Of a stretch of DNA of 23,569 bases, positions 6,205 through 13,017 are shown piece by piece. Below the pieces are notes generated by a model that saw nothing but the letters and a program-made list of their open reading frames with translations, made no database searches and was not told where the DNA came from. Both the position numbers and the translations under genes were made by a program. The stretch is from assembly GCA_050011095.1 (NCBI GenBank), contig JBEKJU010000087.1:1-23569 (forward strand), written 5' to 3'. The DNA is from JBEKJU01 sp050011095 (lineage in GTDB: Bacteria; Desulfobacterota; Syntrophorhabdia; Syntrophorhabdales; WCHB1-27). Within the stretch, counting starts at the first letter, position 1. Every line of letters begins with the position of its first letter.

Positions 6205-7755
6205 ATGATTCTCCCCGAAGCCTATATAATCACGTTCATCGCCAGCTTCTGCTCGCTTGTCATAGAGATGGTGGCGGGCCGCATCCTTGCCCCCTTTGTC
6301 GGCGTCTCCCTTTATACATGGACGAGCATCATCGGCGTCATACTGGCGGGGATCAGCATAGGCGCCTATATCGGCGGGAGGCTCGTCGACCGCTTCCCGC
6401 ACCGGCGCACGCTCGGCATCCTGCTCCTTCTGTCCGGCGTCGCCGCCCTTACGATCATCCCCCTCACTAACCTGGTGGCCGCCTACAATTTCCCCTTCTC
6501 CCTCATGTGGCGCATCTTCACCGTGACGGCGATCATCTTCTTCATTCCAGGCTGCATTCTGGGTACCATTTCCCCCGTGGTCGTCAGGTTGACGCTCCAG
6601 AGCCTGAACAACGCGGGTAACGTCATAGGGAAGATCTATGCCTTTTCGACCCTCGGGGCGATCATCGGCACCTTTGCCACGGGGTTTCTGCTCATTTCCT
6701 GGATGGGAACGAGGAACATCATTTTTACGATGGGGATCATCCTTCTGGCCACGGGTCTCGCCGCGGGCAGACTCTTCAGGGGCAAGACGGCGCTCACCAC
6801 GTTCCTTTTGGTCTGTGTGCTCTCCCTCGTGCCACTCTACATCGCGGCCTACAGGATACCCCTGACGGACCGCAACTACTATTATAAGGAGAGCGGCTAC
6901 TACACGCTCAAGCTCTCGAAGACCGTAAGCTCGGACCACAAGACGCCTCTCGAAGCCCTGATACTCGACCATCTCATCCACTCCTATGTCAGTCTCGAAA
7001 ACCCCCTTCACATCGAGTACGAGTACGAGAAGATTTACGCGGAGGTCCTCAAATGGATGTACGGGCCGGAAACCGCCTTCAGGAGCCTCTCCATAGGGGG
7101 AGGGGGCTACACATTCCCCCGCTACATGGAAGCATCCTATCCGAACGCCCGCATCGGGGTCGTCGAAATAGACCCTGAGGTGACGAACGTGGTCTATAAG
7201 TACCTGGGGCTTCCCCGCACGACGAGGATAAAGACGTCCAATACGGACGGCCGGTGGTTCGTGATGAACTGCAGGGAGAAGTATGACGTCATTTTCACGG
7301 ACGCCTTCAATGACCTTTCCATACCCTACCACCTCACCACGAAGGAGTTTGTCCAGCAGCTCGACGGGATCCTCGCCCGCGACGGCATCCTCATGTCGAA
7401 CATCATTGACAACTTTCAAAAAGGCGCCTTTCTCCCCTCGTATATCCGGACACTGGGCGAGGTATTCGGCCCCAAGAACGTCTATTTGATCTCTATCAGC
7501 CCCGACTTCAAGAACCTCCGCATCGCCACCTTTATTGTCATCGCGACGAAAGGCAACCGCGACATGAAGAAATTCGACGGGTGGCTCAAGAACAAGCTCC
7601 AGGGCCGGGCCAAATCCGTCCTGGTCTCCGATACGCTCATGCAGGAGCTGCTCACCAAACGCGGGTCCATCGTCATGACCGATGACTACGCCCCCGTGGA
7701 CAACCTCATCGCCCCCATCTTTGAGGAAAGGTTCGGGTACAACAGAAGACATTGA
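6205..7755 (+). CDS. fused membrane/spermidine-synthase-like protein
   Basis: A 516-residue protein with two parts. Residues 1 to about 215 form six or seven hydrophobic helices (e.g. FIASFCSLVIEMVAGRILAP, SIIGVILAGISIGAYIGG). Residues 225-516 form a class I SAM/dcSAM-binding domain of the spermidine synthase superfamily. It shows LSIGGGGYTFPRYMEA (295-310, nucleotide loop), VVEIDPEV (319-326), TDAFNDLSIPYHLTTKEF (365-382; the DA.ND region corresponds to the catalytic Asp of SpeE) and TDDYAPVDNL near the C-terminus. Such fusions are common in bacteria as MFS-like/spermidine synthase proteins. Soluble SpeE makes spermidine from putrescine; whether the membrane-bound forms do is not established, and no speD or other polyamine gene is nearby. 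A GAGG lies 10 nt before the ATG. The stop codon abuts repeat copy 2. Confidence 0.9.
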   Translation: MILPEAYIITFIASFCSLVIEMVAGRILAPFVGVSLYTWTSIIGVILAGISIGAYIGGRLVDRFPHRRTLGILLLLSGVAALTIIPLTNLVAAYNFPFSLMWRIFTVTAIIFFIPGCILGTISPVVVRLTLQSLNNAGNVIGKIYAFSTLGAIIGTFATGFLLISWMGTRNIIFTMGIILLATGLAAGRLFRGKTALTTFLLVCVLSLVPLYIAAYRIPLTDRNYYYKESGYYTLKLSKTVSSDHKTPLEALILDHLIHSYVSLENPLHIEYEYEKIYAEVLKWMYGPETAFRSLSIGGGGYTFPRYMEASYPNARIGVVEIDPEVTNVVYKYLGLPRTTRIKTSNTDGRWFVMNCREKYDVIFTDAFNDLSIPYHLTTKEFVQQLDGILARDGILMSNIIDNFQKGAFLPSYIRTLGEVFGPKNVYLISISPDFKNLRIATFIVIATKGNRDMKKFDGWLKNKLQGRAKSVLVSDTLMQELLTKRGSIVMTDDYAPVDNLIAPIFEERFGYNRRH

Positions 7756-7960
7756 TTGGGGCTAGCGTCGCTGCAATTATTTGGGGCTAGCGTCGCCCCC
7801 TCCGGCGGCAAAGCTGCCGGAGCCTCCCCCTCATGAAAAGGAAGGGGCGGAGGCGAAAAAATACCTCGTGGGTTTGCGTCGCCCCCTTCATCGGCGAAGC
7901 CCGACCCGGTTCGCGCACTCCCCCGGCCCCCCTCAAAAGCGTTGAGCTATCGGGGCTCGG
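7756..7960 (+). repeat. dispersed modular element, copy 2
   Basis: This begins immediately after the TGA (7753-7755) of the preceding gene with TTGGGGCTAGCGTCGC (7756-7771), repeated exactly at 7781-7796. A hairpin follows (7800-7822; arms CTCCGGCGGC and GCTGCCGGAG, AAA loop). A second stem-loop comes next (about 7822-7853; GCCTCC with GGAGGC plus an inner C/G-rich stem), whose loop reads CATGAAAAGGA, followed by GAAAAAA. The tail to about 7960 contains degenerate versions of the same modules (GTCGCCCCC at 7879-7887, CCCCCCTCAA near 7930). The 7756-8326 gap has no convincing gene. Confidence 0.78.
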
Positions 7961-8033
7961 CGCGGCATCCGCCCGGTGAGACCGGCCCGCCGGGGTTCCT
8001 TCCAAAATAAATTGGCCGAAAAGCATATTCTTG

Positions 8034-8062
8034 TTGACATGGGATGAAAAAAGTAATACTGT
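8034..8062 (+). promoter_or_regulatory. promoter of the 8069-8288 transcript candidate
   Basis: A perfect TTGACA (8034-8039), a 17-nt spacer and TACTGT (8057-8062; matches the three most conserved -10 bases). A TACAAT at 8064-8069 is a second possible -10 but is wrongly spaced from the TTGACA. Confidence 0.5.
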
Positions 8063-8068
8063 ATACAA

Positions 8069-8288
8069 TAGATATGTTAACTAATTCACAATATCAAGCG
8101 TATGGCAGCCAGGCAGCAAGGTATCCACAGAGTGTAGGTACCGATTGTACCGGAAATCAAATGGTTTCAGGAGAGGCCACCTGTGATAATATTCACAACC
8201 ACCGGGATTTTCGTATGAACCTCAGATTATAAAGTAACTTCTCATAATTACTCCCCTTTCCCCCTGGGCCCCCCCAGGGGGTTTTTTT
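8069..8288 (+). ncRNA. candidate non-coding RNA or small-ORF transcript, unknown class
   Basis: This stretch of about 220 nt is only about 40% GC in roughly 60% GC surroundings. It has its own promoter (8034-8062) and ends in a strong intrinsic terminator (8260-8288), so it looks like an independent transcription unit upstream of the tol operon. Local hairpins are visible: GGTAC/GTACC near 8136-8150 and GAAATC/GGTTTC near 8155-8170. I could not match it to 6S, SRP, RNase P, tmRNA or a riboswitch I know. It also contains a stop-free frame (ATG 8074 to stop 8230-8232, 52 residues, two Cys, no Shine-Dalgarno; extendable to an ATG at 8044 that lies upstream of the transcript start). A tiny protein is therefore an alternative. 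Confidence 0.4.
8260..8288 (+). terminator. strong intrinsic terminator
   Basis: A perfect 9-bp stem (CCCCCTGGG with CCCAGGGGG) closes a four-C loop and is followed by seven T residues. It lies between the 8069 transcript candidate and the tolQ promoter. Confidence 0.92.
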
Positions 8289-8289
8289 C

Positions 8290-8318
8290 TTTACAATAAT
8301 AGCCGCCTACGCTATCAT
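8290..8318 (+). promoter_or_regulatory. sigma70 promoter of the tol-uppP operon
   Basis: TTTACA (8290-8295), a 17-nt spacer and TATCAT (8313-8318) begin two bases after the terminator's T tract. The -10 box ends 8 nt before the tolQ ATG, and there is no Shine-Dalgarno in between, predicting a leaderless or nearly leaderless mRNA. Confidence 0.75.
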
Positions 8319-8326
8319 AGTCCACT

Positions 8327-9004
8327 ATGGGAATTGCAGACCTTAACGTGTATTCAGGCGGATTAACCGGTCTTATCCTCTCCGCGGGCCCGGTCGCAAG
8401 GGCCGTCGTGGTCATCCTCCTTTTCTTCTCCGTGGTGTCCTGGACGATCATCTTCTTCAAGTGGAAGCAGCTGAGCACCGCCGATAGGGAGGGGGTGAAG
8501 TTCCTCAAGCTTGCGAAGGACAGCGAATCCTTCAAGCGGCTGACGACCATGTACGCCGATAATCCGGATAGTCCCTTCTACAAGCTCGTTATCGCGGCCT
8601 ACAAGGAGCTTACGGGAAGGCAGAAGGAGGCCGCCCCGAACGGGGGCAGCGATGCGGTGCCGGCGGTGGAGGGCGTTTTGAGGGTCGCCATATCGGAGGA
8701 GACGGAGAGGCTCGAAAGGCGTCTTTCTTTTCTCGCGACCACGGCAAATACCGCCCCTTTCATAGGATTGTTCGGAACGGTCTGGGGCATCATGGATTCC
8801 TTCCGAGAGATAGGCTTAAGGGGCACGACGAGCCTCGCGGTGGTGGCGCCCGGCATCAGCGAAGCCCTCATCACGACCGCCCTCGGCCTGGCCACGGCCA
8901 TCCCTGCCGTTCTCGGTTACAACTATCTGTCAAACAGGGCGAGGGGCGTCTCCGTCAAGATGGAAAATGCCTCCGCCTACATCATCAACCTCGTCAGCCG
9001 ATGA
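8327..9004 (+). CDS. tolQ: TolQ/ExbB-type proton channel protein
   Basis: A 225-residue inner-membrane protein of the TolQ/ExbB/MotA family. It has a first transmembrane helix at about 24-45 (ARAVVVILLFFSVVSWTIIF), a cytoplasmic loop of about 90 residues, and two further helices in the conserved C-terminal block (TTANTAPFIGLFGTVWGIMD and VVAPGISEALITTALGLATA). TolQ forms the pentameric stator that, with TolR, uses the proton gradient to energise TolA. It is the first gene of a four-gene operon and overlaps tolR by ATGA. Tol rather than Exb is preferred because a TolA-like gene follows tolR. The start at 8327 is 8 nt after the -10 box and lacks a Shine-Dalgarno; an in-frame start further downstream would remove conserved N-terminal residues. 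Confidence 0.93.
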   Translation: MGIADLNVYSGGLTGLILSAGPVARAVVVILLFFSVVSWTIIFFKWKQLSTADREGVKFLKLAKDSESFKRLTTMYADNPDSPFYKLVIAAYKELTGRQKEAAPNGGSDAVPAVEGVLRVAISEETERLERRLSFLATTANTAPFIGLFGTVWGIMDSFREIGLRGTTSLAVVAPGISEALITTALGLATAIPAVLGYNYLSNRARGVSVKMENASAYIINLVSR

Positions 9005-9411
9005 CCCCTCCAAAATCGTCAAAAGGCCTGCTCTCCGAGATCAATATCATCCCCCTGGTCGATGTCATGCTGGTGCTGCTCATCGTATTCATGATCGCCG
9101 CACCCATGATGCAGCAGGGCCTTCCCATCGACCTGCCGAAGGTGACCACCAAGCCCCTTCCCTCGAAGGATGACATCGAGATCGTCACCATCACGAAGGA
9201 GAAGACGATCATGATCAATACGAGGAAGGTTGAACCGGGGGACCTGAAGGCCGCGATCAGGCTCCTTTTTGCGAACAAGGCCGACAAAGAGGTCTTTCTC
9301 AAAGCCGACAGTGCGGTTCCCTACGGTTTCGTGGTGGGCTGCATGGGCATCATACGAGAGGCCGGGGTGGAGAAGGTCAATATAGTCACCAGGCCGCCAG
9401 ATGAGAGATGA
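9001..9411 (+). CDS. tolR: TolR/ExbD-type proton channel protein
   Basis: A 136-residue biopolymer-transport protein. A short cytoplasmic N-terminus (SSKGLLSEINIIPL) leads into the single transmembrane helix VDVMLVLLIVFMIAAPMM. That helix carries the functionally essential Asp21, equivalent to Asp23 of Escherichia coli TolR. The periplasmic domain follows, with VFLKADSAVPYGFVVGCMGI typical of the family. It partners TolQ in the proton channel. Its ATG overlaps the tolQ stop (ATGA at 9001-9004) and its own TGA overlaps the next start (9408-9411), indicating translational coupling. Confidence 0.93.
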   Translation: MTPPKSSKGLLSEINIIPLVDVMLVLLIVFMIAAPMMQQGLPIDLPKVTTKPLPSKDDIEIVTITKEKTIMINTRKVEPGDLKAAIRLLFANKADKEVFLKADSAVPYGFVVGCMGIIREAGVEKVNIVTRPPDER

Positions 9412-10163
9412 GAGAAGAGAACTGGTACAAGATGCTCGCGATATCTGCGGTCCTCCATGTCATCATCATCGGGGCCTTTAGCATCCCCCTTAAGGGCACG
9501 GTGCGAAAACAGGACCTTTCCTATTACTCGGTAAACCTCATTGGCGACATCGCGGGGGACGTTGGAGCCCCGAAGGCCTCACCGGCCGCAGGCGTCAAAC
9601 CCTCTCCCCCCCCTCAGAAAAAGAGAGTGGAACCAAAGAAGGTCCTCGAAAGGGAGCGGACTGTCTCGCGCCCAAGAGAACGATCGCTCTCGCCGAGGAA
9701 GAAGAACGTGCCCCAGGCTACGACAAAGGAGGAGGTCAGGAGCCTCGATCAGAGGATCAGGGAGATGAAGTCGCGCACCCGGTACATGGATGTATCGGGA
9801 AGGCAGGAAGACGCGACGGGCGCGGGCTCAGGTCTTCCCGCCACATCCGGGGGCGGCTCCGGTCCTTTCGACCCTGTCCTTCAGAAGTACTACGCGGACG
9901 TGTGGGAGCGGATTCAGGAAAGCTGGCACTCTCCCAACGTTTCCGCCGGCAAGAATCTCCTGACCGTCGTCTCGATCAGGATAAGGAAGGACGGGAGGAT
10001 TACCGACTGGACCATCGAGCGGAGGTCGGGGAACAGGGCCTATGACGAATCCATCGCCAGGGCGCTCCGGTCCATAAACCTCCTGCCGCCCATACCATCT
10101 CCCCTCAATACGGATTCAATTGAAGTGGGCTTCAATTTCCATCCCCCAGGTGAAACCAGATGA
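9408..10163 (+). CDS. tolA: TolA/TonB-type energy-transducing protein
   Basis: A 251-residue trans-periplasmic protein. The N-terminal signal anchor is at about 8-27 (KMLAISAVLHVIIIGAFSIP). Next is a proline-, lysine- and arginine-rich linker (about 55-120), then a Gly/Ser-rich spacer. The C-terminal TonB_C/TolA_C domain (about 155-251) contains YYADVWERIQESWHSP and the signature VSIRIRKDGRITDWTIERRS. TolA links the TolQR motor to outer-membrane Pal/TolB during constriction. It is shorter than Escherichia coli TolA (421 residues) because the long helical middle domain is replaced by a short basic linker. TolB and Pal are not in the window. Position in the operon favours TolA over TonB. Confidence 0.85.
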   Translation: MREENWYKMLAISAVLHVIIIGAFSIPLKGTVRKQDLSYYSVNLIGDIAGDVGAPKASPAAGVKPSPPPQKKRVEPKKVLERERTVSRPRERSLSPRKKNVPQATTKEEVRSLDQRIREMKSRTRYMDVSGRQEDATGAGSGLPATSGGGSGPFDPVLQKYYADVWERIQESWHSPNVSAGKNLLTVVSIRIRKDGRITDWTIERRSGNRAYDESIARALRSINLLPPIPSPLNTDSIEVGFNFHPPGETR

Positions 10164-10951
10164 CAACCGTTCAAAGCATTATCATGGGCGCCGTACAAGG
10201 CATTACTGAATTTCTTCCCATAAGCAGCAGCGCCCACCTGGTCGTTGTTCCATGGGTCTTCAAGATCGACGAAAGCAATGTCCATGCCCTCACCTACGAC
10301 GTGGTGCTCCACTTCGGGACCCTCCTGGCCCTCCTGGCCGTCTACGCGCGAAGGCTGGTGGAGATCTGCCGCGACGACCTCTCCTATTTCAGGGAACGCG
10401 ATTTCCGGCGCTCCCTAATCCTGAAGCTCATCGTCGGCACCATCCCCGCCGCCCTGTGCGGCATCTTCTTCAAGGACCTCATCGAAACCCAACTCCGGGC
10501 GCCTTTCATCACGGTCTTCACCCTGATCGCCGTATCGCTCCTCATGTTTTTGGCAGAGGCGGTCCATACGAACAGGATGGAGGGGGAGATAACCTTCGCC
10601 CTCGCCCTCATCATCGGCGCCGCCCAGGCCATAGCCCTCGTGCCCGGCGTATCGAGGAGCGGGATCACCATTACGGCGGCGATGCTCCTGGGGATGAAAC
10701 GTTCCGAGGCGGTCGATTTCTCGTTTCTCCTCTCCATCCCCATCGTGGCGGGGGTCTCTCTCTACGAGGGCCGTCATGTCTCCCTGGGCGGAGGGGCAGG
10801 TCTCCTCTACCTCACGGGGGTCCTTTCCGCCTTCCTCTTCGGGGCCGCGAGCCTGAAGTTCCTCATCAGCTACCTCAGAAGGCACTCACTTTACGTCTTT
10901 GCCTGCTATCGGATAGGTCTCGCCGTGCTCATCGTGCTTCTTTCGCTTTAA
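10160..10951 (+). CDS. uppP: undecaprenyl-diphosphatase (UppP/BacA)
   Basis: A 263-residue polytopic membrane enzyme that dephosphorylates undecaprenyl pyrophosphate to the monophosphate carrier used for peptidoglycan, LPS and teichoic acid-type polymers. Both active-site signatures are present: QGITEFLPISSSAH (13-26, with the Q/E-x3-E pair ending at Glu17 and His26) and PGVSRSGIT (162-170, with Arg166). The length matches the family (about 265-275). Its ATG overlaps the tolA stop (ATGA at 10160-10163), so it is the last gene of the tol operon. The 3' end overlaps the convergent VTT-domain gene by 66 nt. Confidence 0.95.
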   Translation: MTTVQSIIMGAVQGITEFLPISSSAHLVVVPWVFKIDESNVHALTYDVVLHFGTLLALLAVYARRLVEICRDDLSYFRERDFRRSLILKLIVGTIPAALCGIFFKDLIETQLRAPFITVFTLIAVSLLMFLAEAVHTNRMEGEITFALALIIGAAQAIALVPGVSRSGITITAAMLLGMKRSEAVDFSFLLSIPIVAGVSLYEGRHVSLGGGAGLLYLTGVLSAFLFGAASLKFLISYLRRHSLYVFACYRIGLAVLIVLLSL

Positions 10952-11566
10952 GCCGCGCCGGGACGCGCTAAAGAGGCGGATGAGGTGGTCCCTGCTGAAG
11001 TGAAGGCAGGCCGCCAGAAGGATGCCGCCGCCGAAAAGCAGCCAGAAGGACGTGAAGCGGCCATGGCGGATCGCATCGCCCTGCATGCAGAGGATGAGCG
11101 TGCCCGGCAGGCGGCCGAAGACGTTCATCAAAATGAAATCGAGGTATCGCATGCGCGTCAGGCCGAGGAGGTAGCAGAGGGAATCCTTGGGAAAACCCGG
11201 TATGAGAAAAAGAACAAACGTGATGTTGAGTCCCTTGTGGGTCTCCATGAAGGAATCGAACCGCTCGATATATTCCCTCTTCACGACCTTGCGGATGAAG
11301 CCCGAGCCGAAGTAACGGGCAACCCAGAATGCGAGAACCGCCCCCAGGGTCAGGCCGACGGTCGACAGGGCCGTGCCGCCGAGCATGCCGAAGAGGAGGC
11401 CGCCGACGAACCCCGTCACCTCTCCGGGTATGGGGGCGATCACCACCTGGATCGCCTGCAACGCGACGAAGGCGACAGCGGAATAGGGGCCGAGGGAATC
11501 GAGAAACGACTCGAGCCTTTTGCCCTCGAAGAAATACTTGCAGTAGTGAAGGACGTCCCTCCACAC
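10886..11566 (-). CDS. TVP38/TMEM64 (VTT-domain, DedA superfamily) membrane protein
   Basis: A 226-residue membrane protein of the VTT/SNARE-associated superfamily. The re-entrant hallmark region is visible: VVIAPIPGEVTGFVGGLLFG (41-60), then GGTALSTVGLTLGAVLAFWV. The second half contains LFLIPGFPKDSLCYLLGLTR, matching the conserved PGxPxD-type motif. Members of the superfamily (DedA/UptA) translocate undecaprenyl phosphate; TVP38-type members are less characterised, so a lipid-translocase role is inference. The gene lies 66 nt downstream of the cis-prenyltransferase on the same strand. The start is taken as GTG at 11566, preceded directly by GAAGGG, which is too close to be ideal; an upstream non-ATG start up to 11632 is open in the same frame. 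The basic C-terminal tail runs into the uppP 3' end. Confidence 0.85.
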   Translation of the reverse strand: MWRDVLHYCKYFFEGKRLESFLDSLGPYSAVAFVALQAIQVVIAPIPGEVTGFVGGLLFGMLGGTALSTVGLTLGAVLAFWVARYFGSGFIRKVVKREYIERFDSFMETHKGLNITFVLFLIPGFPKDSLCYLLGLTRMRYLDFILMNVFGRLPGTLILCMQGDAIRHGRFTSFWLLFGGGILLAACLHFSRDHLIRLFSASRRGLKRKKHDEHGETYPIAGKDVK

Positions 11567-11632
11567 CCCTTCGTGGTACAGCCGCCCGACGCGCCACCCA
11601 GGCCGCTGTGGCCGCGCCGTCCCCTGACGAAA

Positions 11633-12424
11633 TCACTTTCCGAACCTCCTGTTTCTGTGCTGATAGTTCCGTATGGCCCTGAGGAAGTCGGTCTTTCTGA
11701 AAAGGGGCCACAGGGCGTCGCAGAAGTAAAACTCGCTGTAGGCGCTCTGCCAGAGGAGAAAACCGCTGAGCCGGATTTCGCCGCTCGTCCTGATGATGAG
11801 GTCCGGGTCCGGTATGCCGCCCGTGTAGAGATGGTTTGCGATATCGTCGACGTTCAATCCCTGTATCAACTCCTCCACGGAAGATGCCTTCTTTTGCGTG
11901 AGCGCCTTTTTAGCCGCCTCGACGATCTCTTCCCTTCCCCCGTAGCCTATGGCGATGTTCAGCATGTGGCGCTCGAATTTTCCCGTCGATTCCTCGCACC
12001 TGCGAATCGCCTCCTGGAGATCGGCGGGCAGGGTGTCCAGTTTCCCGAAGGCCCTCACCTTGAACCTGTTCTTCACCACCACGTGGTTGTGGGACAAATC
12101 CTCTATTTTCTCTCTGATCACCGTGAAAAGCCCTTCCACCTCGTCTTTCTCTCTCCGGGTATTCTCCGGCGACAGGCCCCAGACCGTCACGATCCTGATC
12201 CCGAGGTCGGCGCACCACTGGAGCATGTCATCAAGCCTGCGCGCGCCCTCCCGGTGTCCCTCCGCCACATCGCCAAGGCACCTCTCCTTCGCGTACCTCC
12301 GGTTTCCGTCGAGGATCAAGCCGAGATGGGTAGGCACGGAGCGTTTCCTGATCGTGTGCGAAAGACGCCGGTCGTAGAGATAGTATGCAATACGGTGAAT
12401 CAAATCAGAAAGATTATAATTCAT
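11633..12424 (-). CDS. cis-prenyltransferase (undecaprenyl/short-chain Z-isoprenyl diphosphate synthase family)
   Basis: A 263-residue enzyme that condenses isopentenyl diphosphate with allylic diphosphates in cis. Motifs are LGLILDGNRRYAKE (34-47; Asp39 binds the diphosphate Mg), GLSPENTRREKDEV, NIAIGYGGREEIVEA (156-170), PDPDLIIRTSGEIRLSGF (205-222) and LLWQSAYSEFYF. The 30-residue N-terminal extension with a YYLYDRRL segment, the LSGFLLWQ wording and the HRNRRFGK end recall the mycobacterial Rv1086 Z-farnesyl diphosphate synthase type more than Escherichia coli UppS, so chain length is uncertain. The frame is open upstream through repeat copy 3, but MNYNLS at 12424 is the first sensible start. 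It has no Shine-Dalgarno and only a weak -10 (TACTTT, 9 nt upstream). Co-oriented with the VTT gene. Confidence 0.88.
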   Translation of the reverse strand: MNYNLSDLIHRIAYYLYDRRLSHTIRKRSVPTHLGLILDGNRRYAKERCLGDVAEGHREGARRLDDMLQWCADLGIRIVTVWGLSPENTRREKDEVEGLFTVIREKIEDLSHNHVVVKNRFKVRAFGKLDTLPADLQEAIRRCEESTGKFERHMLNIAIGYGGREEIVEAAKKALTQKKASSVEELIQGLNVDDIANHLYTGGIPDPDLIIRTSGEIRLSGFLLWQSAYSEFYFCDALWPLFRKTDFLRAIRNYQHRNRRFGK

Positions 12425-12564
12425 ATGGCCGACAAAGTAACTATTTATTCTTGCACGGACGAACCGGGGCGGGAGGTCGGGCGCGGGCGGCGCATGATGC
12501 GCCGGCGCGGACGCGCGAATACCCGCGGAAAGGGTGTCCCGCAGCGTGGGGGGATAGCACGTGA

Positions 12565-12935
12565 AAGAGAGCGCCTTCGGTCCCTCTTTTGTGAAGGGAA
12601 GGCCCGGCGGGTACCCACGGAGTGGGTGTCGCCAGGCAAGTCGTGCCTCGCTCACGGAGGGGCGCGGAGCCCGTCGGTTATAAACGCCCTTGAGGGGGGT
12701 GGCTCGGGGCACCCACGCAGTGGGTTGTGCTTTGCCGTTGGAGGGGGCGACGCTAGCCGACAAAGGGCTTTTTGCCTCCGCCCCTTCCTTTTCATGAGGG
12801 GGAGGCTCCGCGAGCTTCGCTCGCGGAGGGGCGCGGAGCCCGTCGGTTATAAACTCCGTTGAGGGGGGTGGCTCGGGGCACCCACGCAGTGGGTCGTGCT
12901 TTGCCGTTGGAGGGGGCGCTGAGCCCCAATAATTG
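12565..12935 (-). repeat. dispersed modular element, copy 3 (longest, internally duplicated)
   Basis: Most of the 593-nt gap between the CFI-box gene and the cis-prenyltransferase. Read on the minus strand it begins CAATTATTGGGGCT at about 12935. It contains CCCCCTCCAACGGCAAAGC with an ACCCAC/GTGGGT hairpin, then a perfect 10-bp hairpin (12806-12828; arms CTCCGCGAGC and GCTCGCGGAG, GAA loop), then the ATGAAAAGG-core stem-loop. GCTAGCGTCGCCCCCTCC follows, and the whole first half repeats with a few substitutions (about 12660-12755). A diverged third core (TTCACAAAAGAGGGACCG) lies at 12578-12596. The two tandem halves fall in different reading frames, so this is not coding sequence. 12425-12564 holds only GC-rich DNA with no gene. 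Confidence 0.8.
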
Positions 12936-13017
12936 TCCACCGGCGCCGCGAGTTCCGGGCCGGGCGGAAGGGGGCTCCGTACCCCATGAACCGGGCCTCC
13001 CTTGCGACCTCTCGATA

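Noticed and set aside
6181..7752. A 523-codon open frame on the minus strand opposite the spermidine-synthase-like gene
   Set aside because: It is the antisense shadow of a GC-rich gene; its product is Asp/His/Arg-rich with no domain, and the plus frame has clear motifs.
8069..8250. 6S RNA, SRP RNA, TPP, cobalamin, c-di-GMP or molybdenum-cofactor riboswitch identity for the AT-rich transcript
   Set aside because: None of the invariant sequence blocks of these classes could be found; GGCAGCCAGGCAGC is only a superficial resemblance.
10946..10973. CTTTA/TAAAG imperfect inverted repeat after uppP as a bidirectional terminator
   Set aside because: Asymmetric internal loop and no T tract; it also lies inside the VTT coding region.
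10985..12862. A 625-codon plus-strand open frame
   Set aside because: It is antisense to the VTT and cis-prenyltransferase genes and repeat copy 3, with a charged low-complexity product and no RBS.
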